Source of the DNA: Bradyrhizobium prioriisuperbiae
GTDB taxonomy: Bacteria; Pseudomonadota; Alphaproteobacteria; Rhizobiales; Xanthobacteraceae
DNA length: 64,000 bases
Reading direction: 5' to 3'
Assembly: GCF_032397745.1 (NCBI RefSeq)
Contig: NZ_CP135921.1
Coordinates: 3,708,501 to 3,772,500 of the forward strand
Shown here: one piece after another, positions 52,266 to 59,885 of the stretch
Layout: every line of letters begins with the position of its first letter
Numbering within the stretch: position 1 is the first letter of the stretch
Position numbers and translations under genes: made by a program
The notes under the pieces: model-generated
The model's database searches: none
What the model saw: only the letters and a program-made list of their open reading frames with translations
Told to the model about the DNA's origin: nothing

Positions 52266-53816
52266 ATGGTCGTCACTCAGCGCAACGGCGCGGCGCTCAC
52301 GCGGCGCCGGTTTCTGACGGCGGTATCGTCGGCGGCGATCACCGCCGTGGGCGGCATCGCCAGGCCGTCTCTTAGCCGCGCAGCCGACCGCCCGGTGATC
52401 ACCCACGGTGTCCAGTCCGGTGATGTCTCCCTCGAGTCCGGCATCGTTTGGACACGCACCGATCGGCCTGCGCGCATGTTGGCAGAGATCGCCACCAGTG
52501 ACAGCTTCAAAACCATCCATGGCGCCGTCTCCGTCGATGCGCTCCCCGACACCGACTTCACCGCCAAGGCGCTGCTTCAGGGCCTGCCGGCGGGACAGGA
52601 CGTGTTCTATCGCGTTCGCTTCCAGGACCACTCTTTCTCCGGCGCGTTGAGCGAGCCGCAGGTCGGGCGTTTTCGCACGGCGCCGCGCGACCGCCGCTCG
52701 ATTTCTTTTGTGTGGTCGGGCGATACTGGTGCGTGGGGCATAGACGAAGCGCGCGGCGGAATGCGCACCTATGCGACCATGGCGAAATGCCGGCCCGACT
52801 TCTTCATCCACTCGGGCGATCACATCTATGCCGACAGCCCGATCCCGGCGGAGAGCACGCTTCCCAATGGCGAGATCTGGAGAAACCTTGTCACCGAGGA
52901 GAAATCCAAGGTCGCCGAGACGCTGGCGGAGTTTCGCGGCAACTACAAATATAACCTGCTGGATCGCAATCTGCGCGCTTTCAATGCGGAGGTGCCGATG
53001 CTCGCGCAATGGGACGATCACGAGGTCACCAATGACTGGTGTCCCGATGGCGACCCGCGCATGGTTCAGCTCGCGGCGCGCGGCGGCCGCGCCTTTCATG
53101 AATTCATGCCGATCCGCCGGATCGGGGCGGAGGCCAGCCGTGTCTACCGTAAGGTCGCCTATGGCCCGCTGCTCGATGTGTTTCTGCTCGACATGCGATC
53201 CTATCGTACCGCCCTCGACGAGCAGGGCGCGGCCGCGGCGATCCTCGGCCCGGCGCAGATGGCATGGCTCAAGCACGAACTGATGAATTCGCACGCCACC
53301 TGGAAGATCATCGCGGCCGATCTCCCGATCGGTGTTGTGAGCGGCGATGCGGTCGCGCAAGGCGATGGCCCCGCACGCGGCCGCGAGATCGAGATCGCCG
53401 ACCTGCTGACCTTCATCAAGCGCGCCGGCATTCGCAACACCGTGTGGCTGACCGCCGACATGCATTATACGGCAGCGCATTATTACGATCCGAATGCCGC
53501 GGTGTTTCAGGATTTCGAACCGTTCTGGGAGTTCATCTCCGGCCCGCTGCATGCCGGGACCTGGCCGCCGCAACGGCTGGACAACACCTTCGGACCGCGC
53601 GCGGTATTCCAGAAGGGCTGCAGCGGTGATCAGCCGGACGACCTCGCGCCCTGCTTCGGCCTGCAGTTCTTCGGCCATGTCGCGATCGACGGCGCGACCG
53701 AAGTGATGACGGTCACATTGAAGGACGTCGACGACCGCGACCTCTGGGCCACCCGGATCGAGCCGCAGACAGAGAAGCGATCGCGCGAATCTCGATTGGT
53801 TCGCGGCGGGATCTGA
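52266..53816 (+). CDS. phoD: PhoD-like alkaline phosphatase (Tat-exported)
   Basis: 516 residues from the ATG at 52266, with GGAGG four bases upstream. A twin-arginine signal (LTRRRFLTAVSSAAI, residues 11-25) is followed by the PhoD N-terminal domain (ITHGVQSGDVSLESGIVWTR). The catalytic metallophosphatase core has VWSGDTGAW near 160, FFIHSGDHIYADSP near 185, AQWDDHEVTNDW near 250 and WLTADMHYTAAHYYDP near 395. PhoD uses Fe3+/Ca2+ and cleaves phosphomonoesters and diesters in the periplasm. Whether this copy acts on phosphate esters or another oxyester is not decided by motifs. Confidence 0.92.
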   Translation: MVVTQRNGAALTRRRFLTAVSSAAITAVGGIARPSLSRAADRPVITHGVQSGDVSLESGIVWTRTDRPARMLAEIATSDSFKTIHGAVSVDALPDTDFTAKALLQGLPAGQDVFYRVRFQDHSFSGALSEPQVGRFRTAPRDRRSISFVWSGDTGAWGIDEARGGMRTYATMAKCRPDFFIHSGDHIYADSPIPAESTLPNGEIWRNLVTEEKSKVAETLAEFRGNYKYNLLDRNLRAFNAEVPMLAQWDDHEVTNDWCPDGDPRMVQLAARGGRAFHEFMPIRRIGAEASRVYRKVAYGPLLDVFLLDMRSYRTALDEQGAAAAILGPAQMAWLKHELMNSHATWKIIAADLPIGVVSGDAVAQGDGPARGREIEIADLLTFIKRAGIRNTVWLTADMHYTAAHYYDPNAAVFQDFEPFWEFISGPLHAGTWPPQRLDNTFGPRAVFQKGCSGDQPDDLAPCFGLQFFGHVAIDGATEVMTVTLKDVDDRDLWATRIEPQTEKRSRESRLVRGGI

Positions 53817-53890
53817 CGGTTGCGGCCGGCATCGCCACATCCTCGCCGTCGATCCGGTCGCTGTGAGCCGGAACACGGCGGGCGGTGATC

Positions 53891-54463
53891 TCAAACGCCG
53901 TATTGCGCTTTGATCGCGACTCTGGCGCCGGTCAGAAGTTCGCTGGACAACTCGCGATCGGTGGCCGAGACCGATCGCGCCAGCGCCACGCTGCCGATCA
54001 TCGTGGAAATGATGGCGGCCGCTTGCTTCCTCGCTTGCGGCTTCCTGACGCCACGCGCGGCAAGCCGTTCGGCGATCCTGTCGACGTATTGGGAAACACC
54101 ACGGGAAAACTGCTTTTGGATGAGCCTGTCGAGGTTGGCGATCTTCGACACCAGCGATGCCATCGGGCAGCCGCTGCGGGCATCGTCGCGGTGCCCGACG
54201 CAGAAATAAAGATCCAGGGCCTCGGTCAGGGACATGTCGTCGGTCCATTCCGCCAGCCGTCTTTCAAAGGCGAGCCGGAGGGCCTCCGCCGCCAGTGCCG
54301 TCTTCGAGGCGAAATGCCCGTAAAACGCACCGTGGGTCAGGCCCGCCTCCTGCATGATGTCGACCACCGTGACGGCGTCGAAGCCACGCTCGCGGAACAG
54401 CCGGGACGCGGCATCGATGATCGCGCGGTGATGCTCCGCATTCTGCGCCTTGGTGACCCTCAT
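53891..54463 (-). CDS. TetR-family transcriptional regulator
   Basis: 190 residues from the ATG at 54463 (MRVTKAQNAEHHRAII); the frame runs further up without the family N-terminus. The helix-turn-helix (about 12-58) has AASRLFRERGFDAVTVVDIM and QEAGLTHGAFYGHFASK. The C-terminal ligand domain contains GCPMASLVSKIAN near 105, as in the TetR_C_33/YxaF-like regulators of detoxification genes. It converges on the PhoD-type gene and has no obvious divergent target in the gap to its right. Confidence 0.92.
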   Translation of the reverse strand: MRVTKAQNAEHHRAIIDAASRLFRERGFDAVTVVDIMQEAGLTHGAFYGHFASKTALAAEALRLAFERRLAEWTDDMSLTEALDLYFCVGHRDDARSGCPMASLVSKIANLDRLIQKQFSRGVSQYVDRIAERLAARGVRKPQARKQAAAIISTMIGSVALARSVSATDRELSSELLTGARVAIKAQYGV

Positions 54464-54844
54464 CGGTGCGCTCTGCCGGTCGCGCCGAGCCCCGGCAGCC
54501 TCGTCACGCGCGAGGCGCTCCTCGCAGCAAGTATCACCATGGCGTCTCTGCGCATCCAGGACCTGTTCAAAGAGGGCTTTCCGTCGAGCGGCCGGCTGGG
54601 GTCGATGAGGCGTGGGAATGGATTGTAAGCCGGGAATACCGGCCATGCATATCCCCAAAGGCCTGCACCGAGGTTGTCCTCACAGCCCGCGGCGCGCCGG
54701 AATCGAGGCTCCAAGGCCGAGGACCGGATAGGAATAGCAGACACGCCGGAGCCGAGCCGGAGCACATCGCATCCCGTCGCTGCCCTTGCGGCGCGCCAGG
54801 TGCGTGCTCATTTGAGGCCGGTTGGGGACACTGGGTGGCATGGC
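54464..54844. other. Gap without a supported gene
   Basis: Several open frames cross each other here but none has a good start or a recognisable sequence. The region should include the TetR promoter on the minus strand. Confidence 0.35.
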
Positions 54845-55123
54845 ATGAACGGGAGCAGTGTGGGCCCGTCCGCGACCGCATCGGGCAATGATGCGGGACG
54901 GACTGCGGTATCGTTCTCGAAGGGAGACCGGGTCTGCAGCTCCGAACTCGGCAGTCTGCGGCATCCGCGATACGCCAAGCTTCAGGGAACGGTGGTGCGG
55001 GATGGCAACGGACGTTATCCCAACAGCGTGCGCGTGCTTTGGGACGGCTCGCGGACGGCGGTGGCGATTCACCGGGACTATATCCAGCTGATTCCTTGCG
55101 CGTCGGCTTCATCCACGCCGTGA
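54845..55123 (+). CDS. Small hypothetical protein with a KOW/SH3-like beta domain
   Basis: 92 residues from the ATG at 54845; the frame is open to 54674 upstream, so the start is uncertain. The conserved-looking part is the C-terminal 60 residues: FSKGDRVCSSELG, RHPRYAKLQGTVVRD, SVRVLWDGSRTAVAIHRDYI. The GDxV ... G.V ... VxWDG pattern resembles small nucleic-acid-binding beta-barrels, and similar short proteins occur in Bradyrhizobium. The first 30 residues look disordered. Confidence 0.6.
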   Translation: MNGSSVGPSATASGNDAGRTAVSFSKGDRVCSSELGSLRHPRYAKLQGTVVRDGNGRYPNSVRVLWDGSRTAVAIHRDYIQLIPCASASSTP

Positions 55124-55687
55124 AAGCTGTGTGCTATTCGGTCCAGAATCCCGATCGCGAACGATCCATGAGCTGCGTGCCCAGACGGGATCACGTGCAT
55201 GCCTGCTCTGCGCCTCGCTCTGGAGTGCGTGCCTGAGCGATGACCGGGATGGCGAGTGATCACAACAAGGTGAGAATAATCCGAGCCGAAGGCATTATGA
55301 CTGTAATGTTATTTCGTGTGACGGCCCTTTCGCAGAACGATTCTGTCGTCATCCACGCTTCTTGCACAAAACAGCATCAACCATCGCGCGTTTGAATGAA
55401 TGATATGCGTCATTCCAAGCGTGTCAGGGCCTGTGACGGTGCTGTGACCAGCGTGCTACAGCTGCGGTAAGAGTTCTGCCGGCCCCCGGTTTGCTATTTG
55501 AGTTAGGTAATCATGTTGCATAACATGATTAAACGCTGGAAGGGGGCCCCTTCAAGTCGTCCCGAAGAGTGGTTTTGCAGCGCTGTCGCGCGGATCGCAA
55601 ACCTGTCGATGGGAGCAACCGACCCGGACGTTCCGCCGACGCATCGCGCCAGCCGAGGCCGGGTCTAAATTCACGCTTGGAGGTTAT
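55124..55687. other. Long upstream region of the porin gene
   Basis: About 560 bases without a gene, with AT-rich parts at 55260-55320 and 55490-55530. It should carry the strong porin promoter and a long 5' leader. GGAGG precedes the porin start. The perfect inverted repeat at 55509-55530 is listed separately. Confidence 0.5.
55509..55530. promoter_or_regulatory. Perfect inverted repeat upstream of the porin gene
   Basis: AATCATGTT and AACATGATT form a 9-bp perfect inverted repeat around the 4-base spacer GCAT, about 160 bp before the porin start. It could be an operator or a hairpin in the mRNA leader. Confidence 0.5.
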
Positions 55688-57193
55688 ATGAAAGTTATTC
55701 GGAGCGTTTTGCTCGGCACCGCCGCGGGTTTCGCCGCGCTGACCGCAGCACAAGCCGCCGATCTTCCCGTCAAGGCGAAGGCGGTCGAGTACGTCAAGGT
55801 CTGCTCGCTTTACGGCGCGGGCTTCTACTATATCCCTGGCACCGACACCTGCATTCGTATTGGTGGCGCCGTCCGCATCGCGACCACATTCAACGGTACG
55901 ACTTATGGCGTGCCGTTCTATCAGGGGGGCACCGGCGGCGCGAATTCGTACAACCGCAACTACTTCACCAACCGCGAGCGGTTCAACCTGTTCATGGATA
56001 CGCGTACTCAGACCGAGTACGGCGTGGTCCGCACCTATGCCAGCATCCTGTTCGACTACACGCAGGGCCGCGAGAATATTTCGGGCGGCTTTGTCGAGAA
56101 CGACTTCCTGTTCATCCAGTTCGCCGGCTTCACCTTCGGTAAGGCGGTTTCCCAGTTCGATCCGCAGTGGACGCTGTCGCGGCCCTGGATCGGCTCGACT
56201 GGCTTCTTCTCTGGCTCGTTCAACGCGACCGGCATTCCGCAATTGGCCTACACCGCGGAGTTCGGTAACGGCGTATCGGCGACGCTGTCGCTGGAAGACG
56301 CACAGCCCTACCGGTCGGCGGGCGTCGTCAACACGTCGCTCACCGGCGCCAACGCGCTGCTCGGCCCGTTCGGCGCTGCCACCACCGGCTACGGCACCAG
56401 CGCCAACACCTTCCAGGGCAATGCGCAGGCCGGCGACCACGTGCCGGATATCGTTGCCAACCTGCGGCTCGACCAGGCCTGGGGCTCGCTGCATGTCGCC
56501 GCCGCGGCGCATGAAGTCCACGGCACTTATTACACGCCGACCAGCAGCGACAGCGGGAAGCCCGACTCGACCTGGGGTTTCGCGGTCACCGGCGCGTTCG
56601 AGCTGAAGAACCTGCCCACCGGCCTGGGCGACAGCCTGAAGGTTGAAGCCACCTTCGCCAACGGCGCGGCGAAGTACACCTTCGGCGGCACCTGGGACAG
56701 CTCCGGCGCGGGGCGTCTCGCCAAGATCGGCGATGGCGGCCTGGCGTTCGGCTACATCCTGGACGGTGTCTACGGCACCGGCACCGGCATTGAAAAGAGC
56801 AATGCCTGGGACGTCAGCGCCTTCTATGAGCACTACTGGACCCCGGCATGGCGTACGTCGGTGTTCGGCTCCTACAGCCACATCTCCTACGGCTCGGGCG
56901 GCAACTCGCTGCTGCTTGCGGCGGCCAATGCCGGCCGGCTGAGCACGGGCAACACCAATGCGACGGGGAGTTTCGATCTCGGCGTTGCTCAGGTCGGCAC
57001 GCGCACGGCCTGGAGCCCGGTCAAGGATCTCACCCTTGCTCTCGAGTTCAGCTACACGCGGCTCGACCAGCACCTGGAAGGCACCTTTACCAGCACCGGC
57101 ACGGCGATCCCGGGTTATGCGGCTGGCAGCCAGTTCCAGCTGAAGGATCAGAACCTGTACACCGGTTCGGCACAGATCCTGCGCAGCTTCTAA
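55688..57193 (+). CDS. Outer-membrane porin (Porin_2 family)
   Basis: 501 residues with GGAGG just upstream. Signal peptide KVIRSVLLGTAAGFAALTAAQA, then the mature N-terminus ADLPVKAKAVEYVKVCSLYG and FYYIPGTDTCIRIGG, the two-cysteine opening typical of Rhizobiales porins. FMDTRTQTEYGVVRTYASI and FIQFAGFTFGKAVSQFDPQ follow in the barrel, and QLKDQNLYTGSAQILRSF ends in the C-terminal phenylalanine that directs outer-membrane assembly. It forms trimeric channels for small solutes. A strong terminator follows, as expected for an abundant monocistronic transcript. Confidence 0.95.
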   Translation: MKVIRSVLLGTAAGFAALTAAQAADLPVKAKAVEYVKVCSLYGAGFYYIPGTDTCIRIGGAVRIATTFNGTTYGVPFYQGGTGGANSYNRNYFTNRERFNLFMDTRTQTEYGVVRTYASILFDYTQGRENISGGFVENDFLFIQFAGFTFGKAVSQFDPQWTLSRPWIGSTGFFSGSFNATGIPQLAYTAEFGNGVSATLSLEDAQPYRSAGVVNTSLTGANALLGPFGAATTGYGTSANTFQGNAQAGDHVPDIVANLRLDQAWGSLHVAAAAHEVHGTYYTPTSSDSGKPDSTWGFAVTGAFELKNLPTGLGDSLKVEATFANGAAKYTFGGTWDSSGAGRLAKIGDGGLAFGYILDGVYGTGTGIEKSNAWDVSAFYEHYWTPAWRTSVFGSYSHISYGSGGNSLLLAAANAGRLSTGNTNATGSFDLGVAQVGTRTAWSPVKDLTLALEFSYTRLDQHLEGTFTSTGTAIPGYAAGSQFQLKDQNLYTGSAQILRSF

Positions 57194-57240
57194 CGGTTGA
57201 TCACGAGAAAGGAGCCAAGCTTCGTGTAGACCTCCAAGGA

Positions 57241-57272
57241 CCTCCGGTGGTGCCCCACCGGAGGTTTCTTTG
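57241..57272 (+). terminator. Intrinsic terminator after the porin gene
   Basis: Perfect 10-bp stem CCTCCGGTGG/CCACCGGAGG with a TGCC loop (57241-57264) followed by TTTCTTTG, 48 bp after the porin stop. Confidence 0.9.
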
Positions 57273-57388
57273 TGCCTGCTGCAATGTCGATGGCGCGACG
57301 GAGAATCGGACCGGCAAACAAATCTGCAAACAAAAAGGTCGCTGTCCTCTGAACAGCGACCCCTTGGTGATGTCAGGCGGAATTGCGT

Positions 57389-57700
57389 TCAGTACTGACG
57401 AACGGTGAAGCCATTGCCACGGTAGACGCCGGGGCGGTTCGGCGTGACGATCACCGCATCCGGGCCGCGGCGCGGGCCGGCATAGCCTCCGCGATAGCCA
57501 CGATCATAACCGCGATCGTAGCCACGATAACCATGACGATGCCTGCGATAACCGCGATCGTAGTCGCGATAGTATTGAACGCTGGTCACGTCATTTTGCG
57601 GAGCAACGATTGTGCTTGGAGCCTGTGCCTGGAAGGCGTGCGCGGGCAGTGATGCGGCGCTCAGTCCGAGCAAACCAATTGCGAGTGCGAGAGCTTTCAC
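57389..57700 (-). CDS. Exported Arg/Gly/Tyr-rich small protein
   Basis: 103 residues with a clear signal peptide (MKALALAIGLLGLSAASLPA, cleaved after AHA). The mature part contains degenerate repeats of RGYDRGY/RHRHGYRGY type (about residues 45-75) and ends with PNRPGVYRGNGFTVRQY. Such short tyrosine/arginine-rich exported proteins are frequent in Rhizobiales but have no assigned role; an envelope or stress function is a guess. The gap to 57898 shows nothing else. Confidence 0.75.
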   Translation of the reverse strand: MKALALAIGLLGLSAASLPAHAFQAQAPSTIVAPQNDVTSVQYYRDYDRGYRRHRHGYRGYDRGYDRGYRGGYAGPRRGPDAVIVTPNRPGVYRGNGFTVRQY

Positions 57701-57897
57701 GAATTTCTCCTAACTTCACGAGAAGCGCAGTGTGCGCGGACAGGAATGAACTCGTCATGAATGATCAAGTTCCATGCTGTCCTGTGCAGGTGCTTTGCAT
57801 CGCAAATCGAGGCGAATGATGGTGCGCGGTCCCGAGCGCGACCTTTGGTCGCGCCATGATTGGTCGAGTCGATTGTCGGCGGCGCCGCGATCGGCGA

Positions 57898-59067
57898 TCA
57901 GTCCGTACGGCCGACAAGCCGCCGCAGCCATTGTTTCGCCACAGACCATACCAATTGCCCAACGTTGAGCGAGGAGCCGGTCGCGCGCGACGCCAAGGTG
58001 TCGTCACCGAGTTGCGCGCCAATACTTGCCGCGAACTGTCCAACCAGGTGTCGGGCGAACTCCTGCGCCAGCCCCGAGCGCGAGAACTGCGCCAGCGCGC
58101 CCTGCAGATTATAGAGCACCGTCACTTCGACTCGCGTTGCCATATCCTGATCGAGCGATGTGAGCCTGTAGGCGATTTCGCCCCGGGTGCGCGAGCCCGA
58201 GCCGCTGTCGCTGCCGGCGCCGATGATGGTGCCGCTCCAATCGGCCTCGTTGCGCTCGATCGCTGCGGAGCCGGCGAAACTCGCCGCGATCGGGCCGAGC
58301 TTGGTGACCATGCGGCCTTTGACGGTCTTGCCATCATAGGACAGCACCTGCGCGCCGGCCAGGCAGGCCGCGACGCGCGGCACGTCGCCGAACAGCTCCC
58401 AGACCGCCGCGCGCGGTTTGCGGATGACAAAGCTCTCGTCGAAGCGGGTCCAGCCCTGTCGCGCGGTTTTTTCGTCGGCCGGCGCACGGGTCGCTTCGGC
58501 CGGCAGCGACGCGGCCGGCCGGGCCTGCGTCGCCACGGGTGTGAACCTCGGCAGTGCGGGGGCGGTGACGTGCGGGACGACGCTGTCCGCGGTCGCTTCG
58601 CACGGTTTGCGTTTGTCGATCACCGAGGCGACGGCGTCGACGATCCCGACATAACCCGTGCAGCGGCAGAGGTTGCCGGACAGTTCTTCGCGGATCCGGC
58701 GCTCGCCCGCGGCCGGCAGCCGCAGCACGATGTCGCGCGCGGCGATCAGCATGCCGGGGGTGCAGAACCCGCATTGCAGGCCATGTTCCCTGGTGAAGGC
58801 ATCGCGCAGTTCACCCATCACGCCGTCATGGTCGAAACCCTCGATGGTCGTGATGTCAGCGCCGTCGCAGGCGACCGCAAGGGTGATGCAGGACCGCGCC
58901 GGGGCGCCATTGAGCAGCACGGTGCAGGCGCCGCACACGCCATGCTCGCAACCCAGGTGGGTGCCCGACAGGCGCCGGTTGTCGCGCAGGAAATCGCCGA
59001 GATGGGTGCGCGGCTGCACATCGGCGGTGATCGGTGCCCCGTTAAGTGTGAAAGCGACGGTGGTCAT
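57898..59067 (-). CDS. Molybdenum hydroxylase (2Fe-2S) small subunit fused to a CoxG/SRPBCC domain
   Basis: 389 residues. Residues 1-155 are a CoxS-type subunit with two [2Fe-2S] clusters: Cys40, 45, 48 and 60, then Cys99, 102, 134 and 136 (LQCGFCTPGM; LCRCTGY). After a Pro/Ala-rich linker (about 160-205), residues 210-350 are a CoxG/SRPBCC domain (DESFVIRKPRAAVWELFGDV; DGKTVKGRMVTKLGPI). CoxG helps anchor or mature CO dehydrogenase at the membrane and is usually a separate gene. The fusion suggests a built-in assembly or membrane-docking module. It overlaps the FAD-subunit gene by ATGA. Confidence 0.92.
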   Translation of the reverse strand: MTTVAFTLNGAPITADVQPRTHLGDFLRDNRRLSGTHLGCEHGVCGACTVLLNGAPARSCITLAVACDGADITTIEGFDHDGVMGELRDAFTREHGLQCGFCTPGMLIAARDIVLRLPAAGERRIREELSGNLCRCTGYVGIVDAVASVIDKRKPCEATADSVVPHVTAPALPRFTPVATQARPAASLPAEATRAPADEKTARQGWTRFDESFVIRKPRAAVWELFGDVPRVAACLAGAQVLSYDGKTVKGRMVTKLGPIAASFAGSAAIERNEADWSGTIIGAGSDSGSGSRTRGEIAYRLTSLDQDMATRVEVTVLYNLQGALAQFSRSGLAQEFARHLVGQFAASIGAQLGDDTLASRATGSSLNVGQLVWSVAKQWLRRLVGRTD

Positions 59068-59885
59068 GATGCGAAGACATCCTTGAGGGCGCGCATGACG
59101 GCGGCGCGGCGCATCCTGCGCTCGGCGGGATCATGGCCGGCAATGGGATCGACCGCGGCGGCGACGGCAGCCTCGGTGATGGCCGTGATGCCGTTTTCTG
59201 CGATCGTGGTGGCGAGGTTGTCGAGCGGCTGCGGCGGGCCGGACAAGGCGCCAACATACAACCGGGCGCGCCGCGATACCGGATCGAACACGGCGGCGGC
59301 GCTGGCTTCCGGAAACTCACCGGTCTTGCGGCAGAATTTGTAGTAGCCGGTGCGTGCGGCTGGCGACAGTTTCGGCACGTCGACCGCCACCACGATTTCA
59401 TCATCAGTGATGCGGGTCTGGAACGCCGCGCGCATGAAGCTGTCGGCGGGCACCGCTCGGTTGCCGGATTTGCCCTCGACAATGATGGTTGCGCCGAGCG
59501 CGGCCAGCGCCAGCGGCCAGTCGGCGGCGGGGTCGGCATGCACCAGGCTGCCGCCGATGGTGCCGCGGTTGCGCACCGAGCGATAGGCGATGCCGGTCGC
59601 GACCGTGCGCAGCATGGCGCAGCCGGCGATATCGCGGTCTTCCAGTTCGGCGTGGGTGATTGCCGCGCCGATACGCACACTGGTGCCACGGTCGTCGATT
59701 GTGCGGAGTGCGTCGATGCGGGCGATGTCGATCAGCAGCGTCGGCCGCGCCAGCCGCAGATTGAGCATCGGCAGCAGCGATTGGCCCCCGGCCACCACCT
59801 TCGCCATGGCATGACCGCCCTGCAATGCGGCGAGCACTCCGCCGATGTCGCTTGGGCGGACATAGTCGAATGCCGGCGCCTTCAT
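59064..59885 (-). CDS. Molybdenum hydroxylase FAD-binding medium subunit
   Basis: 273 residues. CoxM-type FAD domain: FDYVRPSDIGGVLAALQGG at the N-terminus, the FAD-pyrophosphate loop VVAGGQSLLPMLNLRLARP near residue 32, RNRGTIGGSLVHADPAADWP near 107, and a C-terminal CO_deh_flav_C domain (ASAAAVFDPVSRRARLYVG). It passes electrons from the Fe-S clusters to the acceptor. Both ends overlap neighbours by ATGA, so the three subunits are translationally coupled. Confidence 0.92.
   Translation of the reverse strand: MKAPAFDYVRPSDIGGVLAALQGGHAMAKVVAGGQSLLPMLNLRLARPTLLIDIARIDALRTIDDRGTSVRIGAAITHAELEDRDIAGCAMLRTVATGIAYRSVRNRGTIGGSLVHADPAADWPLALAALGATIIVEGKSGNRAVPADSFMRAAFQTRITDDEIVVAVDVPKLSPAARTGYYKFCRKTGEFPEASAAAVFDPVSRRARLYVGALSGPPQPLDNLATTIAENGITAITEAAVAAAVDPIAGHDPAERRMRRAAVMRALKDVFAS

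Noticed and set aside
52083..54248. 721-residue open frame on the minus strand opposite the PhoD-type gene
   Set aside because: Arg/Ala/Gly-rich shadow of a high-GC gene; the plus strand shows a full PhoD protein with Tat signal and metal motifs.
55529..57073. 514-residue minus-strand frame opposite the porin
   Set aside because: Antisense shadow; the porin has signal peptide, terminal Phe and terminator.
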